Origin: Peptoniphilus_A hominis
GTDB taxonomy: Bacteria; Bacillota; Clostridia; Tissierellales; Peptoniphilaceae
Reading direction: 5' to 3'
Assembly: GCF_040096015.1 (NCBI RefSeq)
Contig: NZ_JBBMFO010000018.1
Location: 1 to 42,930 of the forward strand
Length of the DNA stretch: 42,930 nt
Positions 23,905-32,648 of this stretch are shown one piece after another (position 1 is the first letter of the stretch; each line of letters begins with the position of its first letter). The translations under genes and the position numbers were made by a program. Under the pieces are notes generated by a model. It was not told the origin of the DNA. It saw nothing but the letters and a program-made list of their open reading frames with translations, and searched no databases.

Positions 23905-24537
23905 ATGATTGAAAAAATTATTGACGACAATGAAAATATATTGTGGCGAGGAAAGCCCAATGCCTTTCTTTATATTCTAGGCAAGCCAAGCATTTATTTG
24001 ATTGCATTAATTTGGGGAATCTTTGACTTCTTTTTTATTTCTAATTTTTTTAGAGAATTTACCTTTATGAATGGATTTTTTAGAGAACTTAGCTTTATGA
24101 ATGGATTTTTTATAATTTTCTTTATGTTTCATCTTTTCCCTGTCTGGTTTGCAATTTTAATGCCCATTTACAGGATTTTTAATTATGGAACTATAGAATA
24201 TGCAATTACAGACAAGAGAGTTTACATCAGCCAGGGCGTTTTTGGAAGAGATGTAAATAATTATGAGCACAGAGAGCTTACAAATTTGAAAGTAGATGTA
24301 AATTTTATGGAAAACATCAAGGGACTTGGCACAATTATCCTAGCTTATAAGGGCGAAGGGGGAAATTCAGCTTACAGCTTTAAGGCTGATAACAATAAAT
24401 TTATTTCCATTGAAGATCCCTACGATGTTTATAAACTACTTAAAAAAGTATCCCTCGATGTTGCAACAGACCAAGCCTATCCCAATGCCTATAGACCTGA
24501 AGAAAACACTGGCTACAATACAAAATATAAAAGATAA
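23905..24537 (+). CDS. Membrane protein with bacterial PH domain (YdbS/YdbT-like)
   Basis: The product is 210 residues from ATG 23905, correctly spaced from GGAGG at 23895-23899; ATG 23893 overlaps that site. The start (DDNENILWRGKPN) is typical of bPH_2 proteins. Two hydrophobic segments follow, split by a duplicated decapeptide (FFREFTFMNG, FFRELSFMNG). The PH fold comes next (YAITDKRVYISQGVFGRD, NLKVDVNFMENIKGLGTI). The tail is polar. Such proteins sit in the cytoplasmic membrane and may bind lipid or partner proteins. Monocistronic, with its own terminator. Confidence 0.85.
   Translation: MIEKIIDDNENILWRGKPNAFLYILGKPSIYLIALIWGIFDFFFISNFFREFTFMNGFFRELSFMNGFFIIFFMFHLFPVWFAILMPIYRIFNYGTIEYAITDKRVYISQGVFGRDVNNYEHRELTNLKVDVNFMENIKGLGTIILAYKGEGGNSAYSFKADNNKFISIEDPYDVYKLLKKVSLDVATDQAYPNAYRPEENTGYNTKYKR
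24046..24105 (+). repeat. 30-bp tandem duplication within the bPH gene
   Basis: Two copies of a 30-base unit (starting near 24046 and 24076, differing at a few bases) encode FFREFTFMNG and FFRELSFMNG. The repeat lengthens the loop between two membrane helices and keeps the frame. Confidence 0.85.
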
Positions 24538-24541
24538 TTTA

Positions 24542-24572
24542 AAAAAATTGCCTCCACAGGGGGCAATTTTTT
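24542..24572 (+). terminator. Intrinsic terminator
   Basis: The stem around TTGCCTCC / GGGGGCAA has an ACA loop (24556-24558) and six T follow. Confidence 0.85.
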
Positions 24573-24767
24573 ATGCCTTATTTTATTTGGTGAAGATACA
24601 AAGGACTTGGATAATATTTTGATTCTTTAAGAAGGAATAATGGCAAGGGGACTTTCCTTTTAATTAATTTTGTTTTTTTATGGGCTTAAAGGATATAAAT
24701 AAAAGAGTATAGGGAAAAGAAATTATAAATGTGATAAAATGTTTTTATAAATTAGAAGGGGGATATT

Positions 24768-25250
24768 ATGTCAGAAAATAAAAAAATCGCCATTCAAGAA
24801 ACTTATGGCGAAAGATTTCAATATTGCTGGGGTTGCGGTCCTAAAAATCACGAGGGAATGCATTTAAAATCTTATCCATCAGAAGATGGAAGTGAGTGCA
24901 TAACAAAGCTTACTCCTGATTCAGTTTACACTGGTGGCGTTCCAAAGAATCTTTTTGGTGGAATGATTGCCATGCTTTTCGACTGCCATGGAACTGCATC
25001 TGCTGCTTGGTTTAAACACCACGACCTAGGTCTTGACCTAACTGAAGACACAGTAATTGGTCGCTTCATAACTGCAAGACTTGAAGTTGATTTTAAAAAG
25101 CCAACTCCAATGGACACTGAAATTACAATTACTGCCACTGCTGAAGAAATTGGCGAAAGAAAAGTCATTGTAAACATGGTAATGGAAGCTGATGGTGAAG
25201 TTCGTGCCAAGGCAAAGATGGTTGCCGTTGGTGTAAAGGACAATATGTAA
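24768..25250 (+). CDS. Hotdog-fold thioesterase (PaaI-like)
   Basis: The product is 160 residues. An N-terminal Cys pair (YCWGCGPKNHEGMHL) is common in this PaaI-like subgroup. The hotdog core has FGGMIAMLFDCHGTASAAW (about 64-83), where the usual HGG is FGG and Asp73 is the likely catalytic acid, followed by the paired strands LEVDFKKPTPM and ERKVIVNMVMEADG. The expected reaction is hydrolysis of acyl-CoA thioesters in the cytoplasm; the substrate cannot be read from sequence. Its ribosome site is AGGGGG; a terminator follows. Confidence 0.88.
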   Translation: MSENKKIAIQETYGERFQYCWGCGPKNHEGMHLKSYPSEDGSECITKLTPDSVYTGGVPKNLFGGMIAMLFDCHGTASAAWFKHHDLGLDLTEDTVIGRFITARLEVDFKKPTPMDTEITITATAEEIGERKVIVNMVMEADGEVRAKAKMVAVGVKDNM

Positions 25251-25256
25251 TTTTTT

Positions 25257-25283
25257 AAAGAGACTTTAGAGGTCTCTTTTTTT
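25257..25283 (+). terminator. Intrinsic terminator
   Basis: AAAGAGAC (25257-25264) pairs with GTCTCTTT (25272-25279) around a 7-base loop, and more T follow. Confidence 0.85.
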
Positions 25284-25360
25284 CTATTAATTTTTATAAT
25301 TTTCCCAGTAAAAATGGTAAAATAAAGAGAAAATAAATTGAAATTTTAATAGGAGTTTTT

Positions 25361-26221
25361 ATGAGTTTAAAAAATAAAAAAATTGCATATATTTTTCTTT
25401 ATCTTGCCTCCTTTGCTATAAGTTTTGGAATTTTAGTCTTAGTTAATAAAATTGAATTTATCCCAATAATAAATAATATCATCCTAGGATTTGGTTTTTT
25501 ACTTTTTATTGGTCTACAAATTTTTTCACTCTACAAGTTTACGAAATTTAAAATTAATAAGCAGGGTAAAATATTTGTCTTTATTCTAATTTTAATTCTT
25601 GGGTTGATTTTTGCCTTCTATATATTTTTAGCCTCTGTATTTTCTGGAAAAGAGAATCGAAGTTTAATTTATGCTGGCGAAAAATATTATATTTTAAATG
25701 TGGGCTGGATGGATCCTCTTTATGAAGTTTACAGAAAAAATTTCATCACCATGGATAAGTTAGATGAAGAAGGGCTTGATCAGGTCTTTTCTGATTTGAG
25801 TAAAATTCATGATGAGGACCAGAGAGAAATTTTAAGGTTTTTAATTTATGGAAGAGAAGATATGAAAGAAGAAAATCATGGTGCAAAAGAAAATCATCAA
25901 GTAGAAGAAAAGCCTGAAGAAAAAAATCCAGCAGAAGATAAAAATGAATTTTTAAAAAATTTCACAGCAGAAGATGCCATAAAAATAGAAAATTCAGACT
26001 ATGGACTACTTGAAGTAGACCATGCAGGAGCCAGGAGTCGCTGGTTTTTTGTAAAAATAGTGGGCGATGACATGAAATTTATTTCAGAATTAGAAGAAAC
26101 AAGCCCAGGCGTCAGCGGAAGAGTTGATGATAAGGGAAATATTTATTTAAAGTTTACTGATGTAAATAAAAATGAGACCCACTATATTTCAAGGGACGGA
26201 GGCAGAACTTTTGAAAAATGA
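25361..26221 (+). CDS. Uncharacterised membrane protein with extracellular C-terminal domain
   Basis: The product is 286 residues. Three hydrophobic helices (about 9-27, 35-57, 70-92) are followed by a soluble region. An acidic, low-complexity linker (about 165-195, rich in Glu/Lys/Asn) separates it from a C-terminal beta-rich part (VDHAGARSRWFFVKIVGDD, then ISRDGGRTFEK, a BNR/Asp-box-like ending). Ribosome site TAGGAG. The next small gene starts 9 bases after its stop, so the two are co-transcribed. I do not recognise a family. Confidence 0.7.
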   Translation: MSLKNKKIAYIFLYLASFAISFGILVLVNKIEFIPIINNIILGFGFLLFIGLQIFSLYKFTKFKINKQGKIFVFILILILGLIFAFYIFLASVFSGKENRSLIYAGEKYYILNVGWMDPLYEVYRKNFITMDKLDEEGLDQVFSDLSKIHDEDQREILRFLIYGREDMKEENHGAKENHQVEEKPEEKNPAEDKNEFLKNFTAEDAIKIENSDYGLLEVDHAGARSRWFFVKIVGDDMKFISELEETSPGVSGRVDDKGNIYLKFTDVNKNETHYISRDGGRTFEK

Positions 26222-26230
26222 GGAGAAAAT

Positions 26231-26503
26231 ATGGAATTTATTCTTGGAATTTTGGCAATATTTTTTGCAATTAAAAATATAATAGCTTGGACTCATGGAA
26301 AGGATCCGCAAAAGTATAGATTTTTGAGCCTTACCTTTACATCTCTTACAATTTTTTCTTTTTATTATATGGGAGCGGAGTTTCTATCAAAAGGAGATAT
26401 AGCGGGCGCTTTAGATGTTGTTCCTACAATATCAGAAAGTTTATTCTTTTGCACAATTGCTTCAATAATAATAAATGGAATTACGCTTTTTAAGATAAAG
26501 TAA
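26231..26503 (+). CDS. Small membrane protein
   Basis: The 90-residue product has three hydrophobic helices (about 2-20, 30-52, 70-88) and an unremarkable polar loop (AWTHGKDPQKYRF). AGGAG lies just before the ATG. It follows the previous gene by 9 bases and is probably its partner. Function unknown. Confidence 0.7.
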   Translation: MEFILGILAIFFAIKNIIAWTHGKDPQKYRFLSLTFTSLTIFSFYYMGAEFLSKGDIAGALDVVPTISESLFFCTIASIIINGITLFKIK

Positions 26504-26603
26504 AGTGAAAACTTTGAAAATTTTGCGGACTTTTTTATTTATTTTAAAGAGAATTTACAATATGATGATATAATGATAGGACTAAGGATTTCGGAGGCTT
26601 ATT

Positions 26604-27827
26604 TTGAAGAAGAAAGAAATTTCCACAGCTATGTTATTTATAATTTTATTTGGCATTGTCAGTTTATTTTCCGACATGACCCATGAAGGTGCAGCTAGCA
26701 TTAGGGGAGCTTACCTAAGTGTACTTGGCGCATCAGCTGGGACAATTGGTTTTATATCAGGTCTTGGCGAACTTGTGGGCTACTCCATGAGGTATGTCTT
26801 TGGGAAAATTACTGACAGGACAAAAAAATATTGGCCCATGGTAATTTTTGGCTACATTTTAGATATTTTGGCAGTGCCTGCTCTTGCCCTTGTTGGCGAA
26901 AAGGGTTGGCTTGCGGCATCCATTCTCTTGGTGGTACAAAGAATGGGCAAGGCTATAAAGAAACCTGCCAAGGACACTATTATGTCCTTTGCTGCCTCCC
27001 AAGAGGGCGTGGGCAAGTCCTTTGGCATACAAGAGATGCTAGATCAAATTGGTGCCTTTCTTGGTCCAGTTATGCTCTACTTAGTTATGTTATTTAAGAC
27101 AGAGGGCAGCACCTTTGACATCTATAGAACTTGCTTTGCCTTTTTGGCTATCCCTGGTTTTATTACCATTCTTCTCTTGTTTTATACCAAGATGAAATTT
27201 CCAAACCCAGAGCACTTTGAGCCTGAGTCAAAAAAAGAAGAGGCCTTCCACATGAAGAAGTCCTTTATATATTATATTGCAGGTATTTCCTTCTTTGCCT
27301 TTGGCTTTATTGACTACTCAATAATAATTATGCACATAACGAGAAATTACACGGCTGTGGCTGGAAGCCTTCAGGAGACATCTGCTATTATAAATTCTGG
27401 CTCAATTCCACTCCTCTATGCAGGAGCCATGCTGGTGGATGCCATAGCGGCACTGGTTTTCGGCCACATTTACGACAAAAATGGAGTGAAGGCTCTTGTA
27501 ATCTCCACAATAATTTCTGCTCCCTTCTCTCTATTTATCTTTGGCTTTAAGAGCCTTCCAGCACTTTACTTTGGACTTGTCCTTTGGGGCATAGGCATGG
27601 GTGCACAGGAATCAATTTTAAAGGCGGCAGTGACTTCCATGGTGCCAAAGAAAAACAGGGCAACGGGCTACGGAATTTTTGAATGTTCCTTTGGATTTTT
27701 CTGGTTCTTGGGGTCTTGGCTACTGGGAGTTATGTATAGCATCTCCCTACCAGCTACGATAAGTATTTCTATAGCTGCGCAACTTCTTGCTATTCCACTA
27801 TACTTAAAGGTTGCAAGAGTAAAATAA
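26604..27827 (+). CDS. MFS transporter
   Basis: The product is 407 residues with about 12 hydrophobic helices. The start is TTG 26604, 6 bases after GGAGG. It has an N-terminal half with SDMTHEGAASIRGAYLSVLG and the loop GKITDRTKK (the MFS loop 2-3 motif), a KAIKKPAKDTIMS loop, and a C-terminal half with GHIYDKNGVKAL in the equivalent position. The SDxxxE motif in helix 1 is seen in a subfamily of putative drug or metabolite exporters. The substrate is unknown. Stand-alone gene with a terminator overlapping its stop codon. Confidence 0.9.
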   Translation: MKKKEISTAMLFIILFGIVSLFSDMTHEGAASIRGAYLSVLGASAGTIGFISGLGELVGYSMRYVFGKITDRTKKYWPMVIFGYILDILAVPALALVGEKGWLAASILLVVQRMGKAIKKPAKDTIMSFAASQEGVGKSFGIQEMLDQIGAFLGPVMLYLVMLFKTEGSTFDIYRTCFAFLAIPGFITILLLFYTKMKFPNPEHFEPESKKEEAFHMKKSFIYYIAGISFFAFGFIDYSIIIMHITRNYTAVAGSLQETSAIINSGSIPLLYAGAMLVDAIAALVFGHIYDKNGVKALVISTIISAPFSLFIFGFKSLPALYFGLVLWGIGMGAQESILKAAVTSMVPKKNRATGYGIFECSFGFFWFLGSWLLGVMYSISLPATISISIAAQLLAIPLYLKVARVK

Positions 27828-27848
27828 AGGCGGTCTCCGTCTTTTTTT
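27826..27848 (+). terminator. Intrinsic terminator
   Basis: AAAGGCGG, a TCT loop and CCGTCTTT (one G-U), then T residues. The stem starts within the MFS stop codon. Confidence 0.85.
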
Positions 27849-27961
27849 ATTGCATAAATTTCTCAAAAAACTTTAAGGAAAATTTACAATTTTTTTACTT
27901 TTCCTTTAAAAAAAGACAATTATATTGTAAGATTAAGTTGAGTAAAAAATTGGGAGGATTT

Positions 27962-29560
27962 ATGTCAATTAATTATTTTATCGAACTATTGGGAGGGCTT
28001 GCTCTCTTCCTCTACGGCATGGAAATGATGAGCAGCGGCCTTGAGCTAGTTGCAGGTGACAGACTACGCGTTGTAATCGAAAAAATGACATCGAGTTTTT
28101 TTAAATCAATACTCGTTGGTACTTTCGTAACTGCCATAATCCAGTCATCCTCTGCCACTACGGTAATGGTTGTGGGTTTCGTAAATGCTGGACTTATGAC
28201 AATTTATCAAGCAGTTGGAATTATAATGGGGGCCAATATTGGTACAACTATCACTGGACAATTAGTTGCCCTAAATATTTCTACACTGGCTCCTATAATT
28301 GCCTTTGTGGGATTTTTGCTAAATACATTTTCTAAAAACAAAAAGAAAAGATACATTGGTCAAGCTGTAATTGGACTTGGATTTTTGTTTATGGGAATGC
28401 AATTTATGAGCGAATCCATGGAACCTCTTAGAGACTATCCTGGCTTTGTAACTCTCATGACAAAGTTTGACAACCCAATCCTTGGCGTACTTGCAGGTAC
28501 AGCTATCACTGCAATACTCCAATCATCTTCTGCATCTCTTGGTATTTTGCAGGCCATTGCCAACCAAGGTGTAATGCCACTTCACTCAGCCATGTATATA
28601 ATCTTTGGATTTAACATTGGAACTTGTATTACATCTGTCTTGTCATCAGTTGGTTCATCTAAGAATGCCAAAAGAACAGCCCTAGTCCACGTGCTCTTTA
28701 ACATTATTGGTACTATAATATTTGTAACAGTTTCCTTTATAGTTCCAATTGATAAAATAATAATTAGTTTTTCAAGGGACTTGCCAGCGGCACAAATTGC
28801 CAACTTGCACACCCTATTTAACGTTGCAACATCAATACTTTTGTTCCCATTCTCAAGAAAGCTTGCAGATTTATCCTTCAAGATCATTCCTGGTATCGAC
28901 AAGGAACAAGAAGAGATGTCTCTACAATATATCAACAAAAATATTGTCAAGGATGCACCAGCTACCTTTACTGATGTGAAGGCAGAAATTAGAAGAATGC
29001 TTGAAATAGTAAGTCAAAACTATGAAAATTCAGTTAGCCTCTTGAAAAATTTTGACGAAGAAAAATACGATGAAATATTTAGGCGTGAAGAAGTAATAAA
29101 TTATTTAAACAAAGAAATTTCCGCCTTTATAATCGACTCCTTGGGGCTTGCCATGAACGAACAAACTTCTGCAAACTTTGCAGCCTACCTTAGAATTTCA
29201 AGGGACATGGAAAGAATTGGAGACCACTCCAAAAACATTGCTGAAGTTGCAAAATTAAAGGAAGACCAAAGTCTTGCCTTTACAGATAAAACCTTTGAAG
29301 AATTAAAAGAAATAAATGATGTAATTGAAAAGATGTTTTCTTCAGCCCTTGGCGAATTAGATAAGGACGAAAGAGTTGCCTTTATGAGATCCTCAAACGA
29401 ATTAGTTCAAAAGGATGCTACACAATTTAGAAACAATCACATGCTTAGAATGAGAGAAAAAATCTGTGACCCTGAAAGTGGACTTCTCTACGAAAAGACA
29501 CTGGCAGCCATGGAAAGAATTTCATCCTACATTTCTAATGCAGGAAAACTTGCCATATAA
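27962..29560 (+). CDS. Na+/phosphate cotransporter with PhoU domain
   Basis: The product is 532 residues from ATG 27962, placed 4 bases after GGGAGGAT; a TTG at 27938 lacks a site. The transport domain (about 1-300) has the inverted repeats each bearing QSSSA (Gln61 and again near 180), with TTVMVVGFVNAGLM and GANIGTT. A PhoU-like helical domain (about 335-520) contains ISRDMERIGDHSKNIAEVA. It imports phosphate with sodium in the type II (NptA-like) manner; PhoU may gate it. Monocistronic. Confidence 0.93.
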   Translation: MSINYFIELLGGLALFLYGMEMMSSGLELVAGDRLRVVIEKMTSSFFKSILVGTFVTAIIQSSSATTVMVVGFVNAGLMTIYQAVGIIMGANIGTTITGQLVALNISTLAPIIAFVGFLLNTFSKNKKKRYIGQAVIGLGFLFMGMQFMSESMEPLRDYPGFVTLMTKFDNPILGVLAGTAITAILQSSSASLGILQAIANQGVMPLHSAMYIIFGFNIGTCITSVLSSVGSSKNAKRTALVHVLFNIIGTIIFVTVSFIVPIDKIIISFSRDLPAAQIANLHTLFNVATSILLFPFSRKLADLSFKIIPGIDKEQEEMSLQYINKNIVKDAPATFTDVKAEIRRMLEIVSQNYENSVSLLKNFDEEKYDEIFRREEVINYLNKEISAFIIDSLGLAMNEQTSANFAAYLRISRDMERIGDHSKNIAEVAKLKEDQSLAFTDKTFEELKEINDVIEKMFSSALGELDKDERVAFMRSSNELVQKDATQFRNNHMLRMREKICDPESGLLYEKTLAAMERISSYISNAGKLAI

Positions 29561-29569
29561 TATTTTAAG

Positions 29570-29594
29570 ATCTGCTCCTTGGGGCAGATTTTTT
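29570..29594 (+). terminator. Intrinsic terminator
   Basis: ATCTGC (29570-29575) pairs with GCAGAT (29584-29589), and a T run follows. Confidence 0.8.
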
Positions 29595-29724
29595 ATGTCT
29601 TTTTAGGAAAGGCTTAAAAGCTTTAGATCTTGAAAATTTAGATGGCAGAAATTTTTTGAGCCTTATAGATTGCCATAAAAATTTTTTATCTCCCACAATG
29701 GGTATATGTAAGATGGAGGAAGTA

Positions 29725-30315
29725 ATGGAAAAAAATAGAATTGCAGACTTAAATAAATATATAGAAAAAAATTATCCCAAGGCAATTTTTATGGAATCAA
29801 GTGAAATAGAAATTCCAAACTTTTTGCAGAGAGACTTTCAAGATGGAGAAAAGAACTGCACCCTTGCCAGCCTTACGAGAATTATAAATTATTATTTTAA
29901 GGACTTGGACAAGTTTAAAATTTATGGGGAAATTTTTGAAATCGCAAGGAGAAATGGATACTTCAAAGAAATTGGAACCCTACCCTTTTTTATTTCTCGT
30001 ATAGCCAATACTTATTTTAAGAAAAATAAGATGAAGATAAAGGCGAGAGGCATCTACCTGGGAAATTTTTATTCTCATGTAAAAGAGGAGATAGATAAAT
30101 TTCGTCCAGTCCTCATGAATCTTGCCACTGGCTACTACAAAAATCACTCCCTGGTTATTTTTGGCTACTCCCTTTATGACTACAGGGGAATGAAGATAAA
30201 AATCCTTCATGTCTATGACGGTTGGAACAAGACTCCTTCCTACATAGACTACAGCAACCTCAAAGGCTTTATGAATTTTCCAGTTTTTTCTTACAATATT
30301 TTTAACATTGACTAA
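29725..30315 (+). CDS. Papain-like (C39-type) cysteine peptidase, predicted
   Basis: The product is 196 residues from ATG 29725, after GGAGG at 29715-29719; the longer frame starting at TTG 29656 has no site. The order Cys45 (GEKNCTLASLTRIINYYF), His141 (YYKNHSLVIFGYSL) and Asp165 (HVYDGWNK) fits a papain-fold C39-like catalytic triad. It has no signal peptide, so it may act in the cytoplasm. The following acidic protein gene starts 46 bases later and could be a partner. Confidence 0.7.
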   Translation: MEKNRIADLNKYIEKNYPKAIFMESSEIEIPNFLQRDFQDGEKNCTLASLTRIINYYFKDLDKFKIYGEIFEIARRNGYFKEIGTLPFFISRIANTYFKKNKMKIKARGIYLGNFYSHVKEEIDKFRPVLMNLATGYYKNHSLVIFGYSLYDYRGMKIKILHVYDGWNKTPSYIDYSNLKGFMNFPVFSYNIFNID

Positions 30316-30361
30316 TTTTGTCAAATATAATAGAGTTTAGGTCTAGAGAAAAGGTGATGTT

Positions 30362-31063
30362 ATGGAGAAATCTTATTTAAAATTTTTAGTTTCAGAACTG
30401 CTTTTTGTAAAGGAAGACACAATAATAAATTTGATACCAAAGACATACGAGAGATACGGAGAAATTTTTGGTGATCTAGAAAATTTTGTTGATAGCTTAA
30501 ATTTAAATATAAGAAAAGTCAGGAGGAACATAAAATTATTGGACAAATTTTCTCCTGAAGATGCAAAAAGAAAATCTGAAGAAGAATTTGAGAGAGAGTT
30601 TAAAGAGCTTGAAGAGGAAAATAAAAATAAGTACGCAAGAGATGAGGGACCTGTAATTTCTGATGAAAAGAGAAAGGAAATCGAGGACATCTTTAGGGAA
30701 GTTATCTTTTATTACAGCCCAAGCCTAAATGATTTTCCAACTGAGGAATTTGAAAGGGCAGAGGAACTTTTTAAAAACTGCGACGAGGATGGTCTTTTAG
30801 AATTTTTAAAGAGAGATAGACCAAGAGAGCTTGACATAAGTAGTGAAAACTTGCAATACATGAGAGAGGACCTAGAAATAGAAATATCCATGATCTTTGA
30901 CAGGTTTCCCCTTAACCAACTTGATATGCTTGATGACAAGGAGGCAATAGACTTTAACCTAAAGAGGCTAAAGGGAGTCTATGAAGAGTACCAAGAGATC
31001 TATGGAGGTCTTGGCGAAGAATTAAATATAAAAATTGCAGAAAAATATTTACCCCGTAATTAA
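30362..31063 (+). CDS. Acidic helical protein of unknown function
   Basis: The product is 233 residues and almost wholly helical. Glu/Lys-rich coiled coil spans about 55-125 (FEREFKELEEENKNKYARD) and a second charged helical region about 145-225. No signal peptide, membrane helix or recognised motif. Ribosome site AAGGTGAT. The stop codon lies within the loop of the following terminator. Coding is supported by length and ribosome site; the function is not known. Confidence 0.7.
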   Translation: MEKSYLKFLVSELLFVKEDTIINLIPKTYERYGEIFGDLENFVDSLNLNIRKVRRNIKLLDKFSPEDAKRKSEEEFEREFKELEEENKNKYARDEGPVISDEKRKEIEDIFREVIFYYSPSLNDFPTEEFERAEELFKNCDEDGLLEFLKRDRPRELDISSENLQYMREDLEIEISMIFDRFPLNQLDMLDDKEAIDFNLKRLKGVYEEYQEIYGGLGEELNIKIAEKYLPRN

Positions 31064-31077
31064 TACGGGGCATTTTT
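31052..31077 (+). terminator. Intrinsic terminator between convergent genes
   Basis: CCCCGTA (31052-31058), a 5-base loop and TACGGGG (31064-31070), followed by CATTTTT. It lies one base from the stop of the convergent PAP2 gene and may also slow transcription from that side. Confidence 0.85.
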
Positions 31078-31599
31078 CTATTTTCTTGAACTTTTTAAAA
31101 TTTCACGGGTAATTTTTATTGCAAGCCTTCCTGCTATAAGGCCCAGGATCAGTCCTGCGATTATATCGCTTGGATAATGCACGAAGAGATACATCCTGGA
31201 GAAGGCAATGAGTCCTGCTAAGATTAGGGCAAGGGCTCCTCTTTTTTTGTTGTAATAATAAATTACAGATGCAGCGGCAAAGGATGAGCCAGTGTGTCCC
31301 GATGGGAAGGAATATCCCATGGGCTCCCTTATTAAGATTGCCACATCATCTACTGTGAAGGGTCTCGGTCTCGCTATTATTGGCTTTAAAATCAAGAGAC
31401 CAAAGACAGAAAAAATAATAAGAGCTACTGCAAGGCTAAAGCCCTCTCTCTTTAATTTGTTATTATTTTGAAAGAGCAAAAATAGAGCAGCAACAATCCA
31501 AATAAATCCTCCATTCCCAAGACTAGTTATAAAAATCATAATATAATTTAGTATTGGAGAGTGGAGACTTTGTAGCGATTCTAAAAATTTTAATTCCAT
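31078..31599 (-). CDS. PAP2-family membrane phosphatase
   Basis: The product is 173 residues with five or six membrane helices and the three phosphatase motifs: KPIIARPRP (72-80), PSGH (99-102) and SRMYLFVHYPSD (134-145, nucleophile-activating His141 and Asp145). It dephosphorylates lipid phosphates at the outer membrane face, for example undecaprenyl pyrophosphate or phosphatidic acid. Its ATG lies 2 bases after the stop of the LysR gene, so the two form one operon and the LysR protein may respond to envelope lipid state, an inference from position only. Confidence 0.93.
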   Translation of the reverse strand: MELKFLESLQSLHSPILNYIMIFITSLGNGGFIWIVAALFLLFQNNNKLKREGFSLAVALIIFSVFGLLILKPIIARPRPFTVDDVAILIREPMGYSFPSGHTGSSFAAASVIYYYNKKRGALALILAGLIAFSRMYLFVHYPSDIIAGLILGLIAGRLAIKITREILKSSRK

Positions 31600-31601
31600 T
31601 A

Positions 31602-32474
31602 TTACTTTTTACTAAATTTATGCTTTACAAAGTTCACAAAATTCTTCATGTCCTTTTTTAGGAAGGCGTCGTTGTGGTAGACCATGTAGTAAGTTCTCTT
31701 AATAGAGAGGTCTTCTAGTCTGTGTTTAACAACGTCTTCGTCCTTAAAGGATGAAGATGCGCCAATGGAAAGAGCGTCAGAATTTTTTACAATATTTAGA
31801 ACCATGTCCTTGTTTTGGCAGATGAATTTTAAATCAATTGGTATGCCTCTTTCACGAAGGAAATTTAAAAGCATTTTTTTAGAATTATCATCTAAATCGC
31901 CAAGGACAAATTTTTTGTTTCTCAAATCTTCTGCGTCAAGGACTTCCTTGTCTTTGATGTCAGAATCCTTTGAGGAAATTATAAAAATTTCATCTTCATA
32001 GAAGGACTCAGCTGAATTATCTTCAATGCCAGCATCGCCATCTATTATGGCAAGATTTATAATGCCAGAATGTAATTTTTCAATTATTTTTTCGCGTGAA
32101 TCAACATATACTCTTAAGCTTACATCTTCTTTTTTCTTTTCATAATCGTTGATTATTTCAAGCAAAAATTGAGAGCTAAAGTTTGAACTCACACCAAGAT
32201 TTATGTTGTGAGCAGTAGATGAACTTTGCAAAAAAACAACAGTATCTTCAAATTGTTCCAAGATATTTAGGGCATAATCATAAAGCCTTAAGCCAACATC
32301 TGTTATGTATAACTTTTTTGAAATCCTATCGAACAATTTTACATTGTACTCGTTTTCTATTTGCGAAATTGCGTGGGAGACAGTTGGCTGCGAAATTTTT
32401 AAATTTTTTGCAGCGTTAGACATATTCTTTGCCCTAACAACTTCGATAAATATTTCCAAATCCCTTATAGTCAT
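31602..32474 (-). CDS. LysR-family transcriptional regulator
   Basis: The product is 290 residues. The winged helix-turn-helix (1-60) has LEIFIEVVRAKNMSNAAKNL and SQPTVSHAISQIENEYNVKL, standard for the family. The effector-binding domain (about 88-285) follows. GGAGG precedes the ATG. It is followed by PAP2 2 bases away. LysR regulators usually control a divergent gene; here nothing diverges to the right within 170 bases (the next gene is convergent in orientation with the operon), so autoregulation and control of PAP2 are the likelier roles. Confidence 0.95.
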   Translation of the reverse strand: MTIRDLEIFIEVVRAKNMSNAAKNLKISQPTVSHAISQIENEYNVKLFDRISKKLYITDVGLRLYDYALNILEQFEDTVVFLQSSSTAHNINLGVSSNFSSQFLLEIINDYEKKKEDVSLRVYVDSREKIIEKLHSGIINLAIIDGDAGIEDNSAESFYEDEIFIISSKDSDIKDKEVLDAEDLRNKKFVLGDLDDNSKKMLLNFLRERGIPIDLKFICQNKDMVLNIVKNSDALSIGASSSFKDEDVVKHRLEDLSIKRTYYMVYHNDAFLKKDMKNFVNFVKHKFSKK

Positions 32475-32612
32475 ATTAACCTCCTTAAACTTATTCTATT
32501 ATTATTTTTAAGAAAAATCAAGATTTATAGTAAAAAGGTTATATTTTTATTTTTTAGTAAAGATTCTTCATTCTTGTTGATAAAGGAACTCATCAAGAAT
32601 AAAAAAGATTTG

Positions 32613-32648
32613 TAAAAAAATAGACAAAAGCCTTAAGCTTCTGTCTAT
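32613..32648 (-). terminator. Terminator of the MBOAT/SGNH operon
   Basis: On the minus strand an imperfect 12-bp stem (32620-32631 with 32637-32648, one mismatch) is followed by seven U. The stem starts at the last base of the SGNH-protein stop codon. Confidence 0.85.

Noticed and set aside
27938..27961. Upstream TTG start for the Na/Pi cotransporter
   Set aside because: The extra codons include the Shine-Dalgarno sequence itself; ATG 27962 is correctly spaced.
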